This document shows positions 59,468 to 64,000 of a DNA stretch of 64,000 nucleotides, one piece after another (position 1 is the first letter of the stretch; each line of letters starts with the position of its first letter). The stretch is taken from contig DASUKA010000093.1 in NCBI GenBank assembly GCA_036278935.1, forward strand, positions 57,560 to 121,559, written 5' to 3'. The stretch is from DASSNR01 sp036278935. Its GTDB lineage: Bacteria > Gemmatimonadota > Gemmatimonadetes > Gemmatimonadales > Gemmatimonadaceae. A program made the position numbers and the translations under genes. The notes under the pieces were generated by a model. The model worked only from the letters and a program-made list of their open reading frames with translations. It ran no database searches and was not told the DNA's origin.

Positions 59468-60883
59468 ATGCCCCCTCCCCCCGACGCTGCCCGCGCCATC
59501 CCGCCCGCCAGCCGCTCCACGCTCCCGCGCCGCCTTGGACTGTGGAGCGCCGTCGCCGTGCTCATCGGGTCGACCATCGGGTCGGGGATCTTCCGCTCGC
59601 CCGCGGGCATTGCGCAGCGGCTTCCCGGCTCGCTCCCGATGCTCGTGGCATGGGTGATCGGCGGGCTTTTCGCGCTCTGCGGCGCGCTCACATTGGCCGA
59701 AGTGGCCGGCGCGCTGCCGTATACGGGCGGGCTGTTCGTCTTCATTCGTGACGGGTGGGGGCGGCTGCCCGCGTTCCTGTTCGGGTGGTCGGAGCTGGTG
59801 ATCATCCGCGCGGCCTCACTCGGCGCCGTGGCCACGACCTTCGCCGAGTACTATCTGCGCGTGCTGGGGCACAACCCGGCGGTGGCGCCGTACAGTGCCT
59901 ACGTGCATTACATCGCCGCGGCCGCCATCGCGCTCACCGGCTTCTTCAACTACGTGGGGATCCGGTGGGGCTCGCTCGTGCAGAACATCACCACGATCGC
60001 GAAGTACGGGGGGCTCGTGTTCATCGTGCTCGTGGCCTTCGCGCTCGCCCTCCCGAGTACCGGCGGCCAGTACACGCCGCTTGCGCCGAGCGGAAGCTTC
60101 ACCGTGGCGGCGTTCGGGCTGGCCCTCGTGTCGGTGCTCTGGGCGTTCGATGGGTGGGCGGACCTGAGCTTCGTGGCGGGAGAGGTGAAGGATCCGCGCA
60201 GGAATCTGCCGCGCGCGCTCATTATCGGCGTGGTGGCGGTGATCGTGATCTACCTGCTGGCGAATCTCGCCTACCTCGCGGTGCTGGACGTCAACCAGGT
60301 CGCGCGCTCGCCGCTCGTCGCCGCGGACGTAGCGGCCCGGCTCATCGGGCCGGCGGGGGTGATCTTCGTCGCCAGCACCGTGATGCTCTCCACGTTCGGC
60401 ACGCTCAACGGCTCGCTCATCACCGCGCCGCGCATCTTCTTCGCGATGGCCGACGACGGGCTCTTCTTCCGCAAGGTGGCGGCGGTCCATCCCCGCTTCC
60501 AGACGCCGTACGTGGCCATCACGCTCACGGCGTTGCTGGGGATCGTCTTCGTGCTCATGGGTACCTTCGAGCAGCTGGCCGATACCTTTGTGATCGCGAT
60601 CGTCCCGTTCTACGCGCTGGGAGTGGCGTCGGTGTTCGCGCTGCGCAAGCGCCCAGGGTACGATCCACCTTTCCGGGTGCCGCTCTATCCGGTGGTGCCG
60701 GGCCTCTTCGTGCTGGCGACGATCTTCCTGCTGGCCAACGCGGTGATCGAGCCTTCCAGCCGGTGGGGAACGCTGGGCGTGTTCCTCGGGATTCTGGTGG
60801 GGATTCCGGTGTATCTGCTCACGGTGGGTCGCAACAGGCCGGAGCGTGCGGTGGTGGAGGAGGTGGCGGAAGAGCGGGTATGA
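59468..60883 (+). CDS. APC-family amino acid permease
   Basis: 471-residue transporter, about 12 helices. Helix-1 motif STIGSGIFRSPAGIA; helix-6 region WAFDGWADLSFVAGEVKDPRRNLPRALI; C-terminal RKRPGYDPPFRVPLYPVVPGLFV. It is clearly related to the permease at 50599 but has a different substrate-site sequence (GSGIF versus GGGIF) and an N-terminal Pro-rich lead. ATG 59468 lies 7 nt after a -10-like box. It converges on the FtsX-type permease. Confidence 0.92.
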   Translation: MPPPPDAARAIPPASRSTLPRRLGLWSAVAVLIGSTIGSGIFRSPAGIAQRLPGSLPMLVAWVIGGLFALCGALTLAEVAGALPYTGGLFVFIRDGWGRLPAFLFGWSELVIIRAASLGAVATTFAEYYLRVLGHNPAVAPYSAYVHYIAAAAIALTGFFNYVGIRWGSLVQNITTIAKYGGLVFIVLVAFALALPSTGGQYTPLAPSGSFTVAAFGLALVSVLWAFDGWADLSFVAGEVKDPRRNLPRALIIGVVAVIVIYLLANLAYLAVLDVNQVARSPLVAADVAARLIGPAGVIFVASTVMLSTFGTLNGSLITAPRIFFAMADDGLFFRKVAAVHPRFQTPYVAITLTALLGIVFVLMGTFEQLADTFVIAIVPFYALGVASVFALRKRPGYDPPFRVPLYPVVPGLFVLATIFLLANAVIEPSSRWGTLGVFLGILVGIPVYLLTVGRNRPERAVVEEVAEERV

Positions 60884-60896
60884 GGAGGCAGGACCT

Positions 60897-63638
60897 TCAT
60901 TCTACGCGTAGCGCCTCGATGGGATCGACGTGGGCTGCGCGGCGGGCGGGGAGGTAACTCGCCGCGAGCGCGATGACGAAGAGCAGCGCGGCCGCCGCGA
61001 CGTAGGAGCTCGGGTCGCCCGGACTCACCTGGTAGAGCAGGCTGCCGAGAAAGCGCGTGAGCGCGAAAGCGGCAAGGATGCCGGCGGCGATGCCGACAAG
61101 CGCGAGGAGCACGCCCTGGCGCGCGACCATCTGCGTCACACTTGCTGGTGTGGCGCCGAGCGCGATGCGTAGCCCAAGCTCCGAGCGCCGTTGCGCCACG
61201 GCGTACGCGAGCACGCCGTAGAGGCCGACCACACCGAGCGCGAGCGCGGTGGTGGCGGCAACGAGGAGGAGGAGCATCATCAGTCGCGTCTGCGCCATCG
61301 AGTCGGCGACGGTATCCTGGAGCGTTGCGACTTTGCCAATCGCGAGCGTCGGATCAACGTCGCGCACGGCTCGGCGGATCGCCGGCAGGAGCGCGGAGGC
61401 AGGGAGCGTGGTGCGGAGAACGTACACCTCGGCATCGGGAATGAAGTCCAGCAGGACGTTCGTGATGGTGTCGGCCTGCGGAGGGTAGACGTTCGGGAAG
61501 TAGACCACCTTGGATGGCCCATCCCTGATGGTCACGCTCGGTACATCGCCGACGACCCCGACCACGGTGTACGGGGGATTATGATATCCGCTGCCGGCCC
61601 ATTGCACGCGCTTGCCCATGGGGTTCTCACTGCCGAAGAGCGCGCGCGCGAGCGATGCGCTGAGGATCACACCTGGCGATTCGTGGTTCATATCGCCTGT
61701 CTTGAACGGACGGCCGTGCATGAGCGGGATGCCCATCGTCCGGAAGTACCCTGCCGTCGCAAAACTCACGAACGCGTACGGGGCCTCCGCCGAGTCCGCG
61801 GATGCCAGATGGCCCGTCGCCATGAGCCGGGCCTTGAGCTGACGCGGTCCAGCGAGTGGAAAGCCGGCAATGTCCCCGGCTTCTGCCGCTTCGATGCCGG
61901 GAAGTGCACGGAGCTGCGTGAGTACCTCGTGATCGATACGGGCGGAGGTACGGTAGTTCGGGTAGGCGCCGGCCGAAACCGGCATATAGAACGTGAGGAG
62001 ATTCGCGGGCCGGAACCCGAGTGTGACCTCTGTGAGCTTGCAGAAGCTCCGCGCCATGAGGGCGGAGCCAACGAGCAGCGTGAGTGCGAGGGCCACCTGC
62101 GCAGCGACCAGCAGCCGACGCACACTCTGTTCGCGGCGTCCGACCGTCATATGCGTGAGTCCGCCCGCGAGTGTGACCGCCGGCTTCGACCGCCGAGCGC
62201 TCAGCAACGAGATACCGCTCAGCAGCAGGGCGCTCGCGAGCGAGAGCACCAGGACAACAGCTACCACGGCATTGTCCATGTGGACGCCGCCGAGCCGCGG
62301 GATGGCGTCCCGTGCAAAGCCGAAGCGAGTGGTGATTGCCGCGTAGGCCAGGACGAGTCCCAGAACGCCCCCAGCCGCCGCGACGATGAACCCCTCCATC
62401 AGAAAGCGGCGTACGAGATGACCGTCGGTGGCGCCCAGCGCCCGGCGCATGGCGACCTCTCGTCGCTCGCGCTCGCTCCGAATGAGTGAGAGGTTGGTGA
62501 CGTTCGCCCAGGTAATGAGGAGCAGGAATGCGGCCGTGGCACTCAGCAGCAGGAGTGGCACGCGCGCATTGGCAACGATCACATCCTTGAGCGGCGTGAC
62601 CGTCGCGTGGAGGCCCATGTCGCCAAGCTGCTTCGTGGTGATGTCGGGGAAGGCATCCGGCATCGAGCGCACAAGCCGCTGGAGGTCGCGCTGGGCGACG
62701 TCAGGCGTGATGCCTGGCTTGAGCCGCGCGATCCCGGTCTCGAACAACATCCGCGCGCTGACGTGGGGTCCGTCCGCCGCTACAAAGGGTTCCTGCGGCC
62801 AGCCGGCCCAGATCTGTGTATCGGGCGTGGGGAAGTGGAAGCCGGGCTGCGCCACGCCCACCACGATGAATGGCGTGCGGTCGACCTCGATCGTGCGGCC
62901 GAGGATCCCGCGATCTGCGCCATAGCGCCGCGCCCAGAGATCGTAGCTGATGAGGACTGCTCCGCCCGGTGTGCCCCGGTGAAAATCCGCGGCGGTGGAA
63001 AAGCGCCCGAGATATGGCGTTGCATGCAGCACCGAGAACAGACTCGGCGACGTTTCCAACATCCTGACGCGTTCGGGCGCCTCTGACGTACCGGGATCGC
63101 TCACGGTGCGCAGGTGCTCCACGTAGACCGCCATGCTCTCGAACACGCGATTCTGCTTGCCGTAATACAGGAACGTGCCCGGCGAGAGTCCTTGCCACGG
63201 CAGCTTGACTCTGGATGCCGTGTGTCCCACCGCCACCAGCCGGTCTGCTTGCGGGTAGGGAAGCGGCTTGAGGAGCACCGCGTTGACGAGCGCGAACACC
63301 GCTGCCGTCACGCCGATGCCGAGTGCGAGTGTAACGATCACGGGTATGGAAAAGCCCCGCTCCCGGGTCAGCCGCCGCATCGCGTAGCGCGCGTCGCGCG
63401 AGAGATCCTCCAGCCACCGTACGCCGCGCGCGTCGCGCCACTCCTCCTTGAAGCGTTCGACGCCGCCGAGCTTCAGGAGAGCTTGGCGGCGCGCTTCGTC
63501 CGGGCGCATGCCGGCGCGGAGATTTTGCTCGGTCTGCCTCTGGATGTGGAAGCGGATCTCCTCGGCCATCTCGCGCTCCTCGCGGGCGCGGAACAGCAGT
63601 GCCCATGCGCGCTCGCGCAATTCGGCGAGGATTCTCAT
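60897..63638 (-). CDS. ADOP-type ABC permease (MacB/FtsX, duplicated)
   Basis: 913 residues. N-terminal 80 residues are the cytoplasmic permease-prefix domain (EMAEEIRFHIQRQTEQNLRAGMRPDEARRQALLKLGG). Then a first helix (FSIPVIVTLALGIGVTAAVFALVNAVLLKPLPY), a long MacB periplasmic core domain, an FtsX triple-helix unit, a second periplasmic domain and a final FtsX unit (SELGLRIALGATPASVTQMVARQG). This doubled layout matches acidobacterial-type orphan permeases without a linked ATPase. It is coupled to the PadR gene upstream. Substrate unknown. Confidence 0.92.
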   Translation of the reverse strand: MRILAELRERAWALLFRAREEREMAEEIRFHIQRQTEQNLRAGMRPDEARRQALLKLGGVERFKEEWRDARGVRWLEDLSRDARYAMRRLTRERGFSIPVIVTLALGIGVTAAVFALVNAVLLKPLPYPQADRLVAVGHTASRVKLPWQGLSPGTFLYYGKQNRVFESMAVYVEHLRTVSDPGTSEAPERVRMLETSPSLFSVLHATPYLGRFSTAADFHRGTPGGAVLISYDLWARRYGADRGILGRTIEVDRTPFIVVGVAQPGFHFPTPDTQIWAGWPQEPFVAADGPHVSARMLFETGIARLKPGITPDVAQRDLQRLVRSMPDAFPDITTKQLGDMGLHATVTPLKDVIVANARVPLLLLSATAAFLLLITWANVTNLSLIRSERERREVAMRRALGATDGHLVRRFLMEGFIVAAAGGVLGLVLAYAAITTRFGFARDAIPRLGGVHMDNAVVAVVLVLSLASALLLSGISLLSARRSKPAVTLAGGLTHMTVGRREQSVRRLLVAAQVALALTLLVGSALMARSFCKLTEVTLGFRPANLLTFYMPVSAGAYPNYRTSARIDHEVLTQLRALPGIEAAEAGDIAGFPLAGPRQLKARLMATGHLASADSAEAPYAFVSFATAGYFRTMGIPLMHGRPFKTGDMNHESPGVILSASLARALFGSENPMGKRVQWAGSGYHNPPYTVVGVVGDVPSVTIRDGPSKVVYFPNVYPPQADTITNVLLDFIPDAEVYVLRTTLPASALLPAIRRAVRDVDPTLAIGKVATLQDTVADSMAQTRLMMLLLLVAATTALALGVVGLYGVLAYAVAQRRSELGLRIALGATPASVTQMVARQGVLLALVGIAAGILAAFALTRFLGSLLYQVSPGDPSSYVAAAALLFVIALAASYLPARRAAHVDPIEALRVE

Positions 63639-63985
63639 ACCGCCCCCTCAGCCAACGGAGCGTTCAGAATCCAGTTCACCGCGGACGACACGTTCGCCCA
63701 GTTGCGCCGCTCGACGTCGAGCTGCTTGCGGCCGGCGTTGGTCAGCTGGTAGTAGCGTGCCCGGCGGTTGTTCTCGGTCACCCGCCATTCGGAGCGCACC
63801 CACCCCTTGCGCTTCATCCGCTGCAGCGCCGGGTAGAGCGAACCCTGGTTGACCTGGAAGACATCGCGCGACATCTGCTCGATGCGCTGCGCGATCCCCC
63901 ATCCGTGCATGGGCTCCAGCAGCAGCGTCTTGAGGACGAGCATCTCCAGCGTGCCCTGCAGCAGTTCGGTTCGGGCGTCGGCCAC
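63635..63985 (-). CDS. PadR-family transcriptional regulator
   Basis: 116-residue winged-helix repressor. LLQGTLEMLVLKTLLLEPMHGWGIAQRIEQ is the N-terminal helix set, QVNQGSLYPALQRMKRKGWVRSEW the recognition helix and wing, and RRARYYQLTNAGRKQLDVE the following strand-helix. A short C-terminal helix suits dimerisation. GTG 63985 has AAGGAG upstream. The stop overlaps the permease start by 4 nt, so it is likely to be autoregulated together with the permease (inference). Confidence 0.95.
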   Translation of the reverse strand: MADARTELLQGTLEMLVLKTLLLEPMHGWGIAQRIEQMSRDVFQVNQGSLYPALQRMKRKGWVRSEWRVTENNRRARYYQLTNAGRKQLDVERRNWANVSSAVNWILNAPLAEGAV

Positions 63986-64000
63986 AGCCTCTCCTTTTGG

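Noticed and set aside
1..64000. tRNA, rRNA, CRISPR arrays and IS transposases
   Set aside because: None recognised by eye: no regularly spaced direct repeats, transposase motifs or tRNA-like cloverleaf sequences were seen. A tRNA search tool would be decisive.

Overview
The window is GC-rich bacterial chromosome with genes packed head to tail on both strands. No rRNA, tRNA, CRISPR array, phage module or IS element was recognised. The gene content suggests an aerobic, diderm, non-model soil-type lineage, most likely Gemmatimonadota (inference). Supporting features are a PadR regulator paired with a long FtsX-type (ADOP-like) permease, carboxypeptidase-regulatory-like surface proteins, an O-polysaccharide ABC exporter, a two-gene sortase locus in a diderm background, frequent GTG starts, and many 1-4 nt start/stop overlaps.

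Layout. 1-3085: a patatin-like lipase (cut by the window edge), a DinB protein, a kynureninase-like PLP enzyme and a small conserved protein. 3473-4515: a class D-like sortase with its probable substrate. 4895-11027: a cell-surface polysaccharide block (Wzm/Wzt-type exporter and three glycosyltransferases). 11677-17395: two TPR proteins, a ZIP metal transporter and a large M16 peptidase. 17447-22269: mostly unknown membrane and small proteins, including an AdoMet-decarboxylase-like protein and an odd alpha/beta hydrolase. 22664-24686: a DsbA-like/VKOR pair for disulfide formation. 24801-26762: acetyl-CoA synthetase. 26987-33845: a XerD-like protein, then ccmABCD (cytochrome c biogenesis), then cobA-hemD, hemC and hemB (tetrapyrrole synthesis). 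33976-39231: aldo/keto reductase, pyrophosphatase, aquaporin, DHH phosphoesterase, and a TauE/SafE exporter with its DUF1634 partner.

48389 down to 39305 is a ten-gene minus-strand operon. It opens with an anti-sigma-like zinc protein and continues through a DUF92 protein, a lipoprotein, a B12-binding radical SAM enzyme, an FAD oxidoreductase, a flavin reductase, a methyltransferase, a polyketide-cyclase-like protein, a ketosynthase and a TPR protein. It looks like an uncharacterised lipid or polyketide pathway. 48660-54765 holds a possible 4VR-domain protein, an M24 peptidase, an amino-acid permease, and cupredoxin-like and carboxypeptidase-regulatory proteins. 54846-59105 is an ABC exporter followed by heme A synthesis (ctaB, ctaA) and a truncated COX2-like membrane hairpin. 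59468-63985 holds another permease and the permease/PadR pair.

Heme-protein assembly is a theme: siroheme and heme precursors, heme A, cytochrome c maturation and periplasmic thiol oxidation all occur in this 64 kb.

The most unusual non-coding signal is a set of intergenic inverted repeats. They have 9-31 bp arms built from tandem low-complexity words, and they sit at gene ends where a U-tract terminator would be expected; only one convincing U-tract terminator was found. Three genes have a -10-like hexamer 6-8 nt before the start codon, consistent with leaderless mRNAs. Two or three genes appear to start at non-canonical codons directly after a strong Shine-Dalgarno (SD) sequence.
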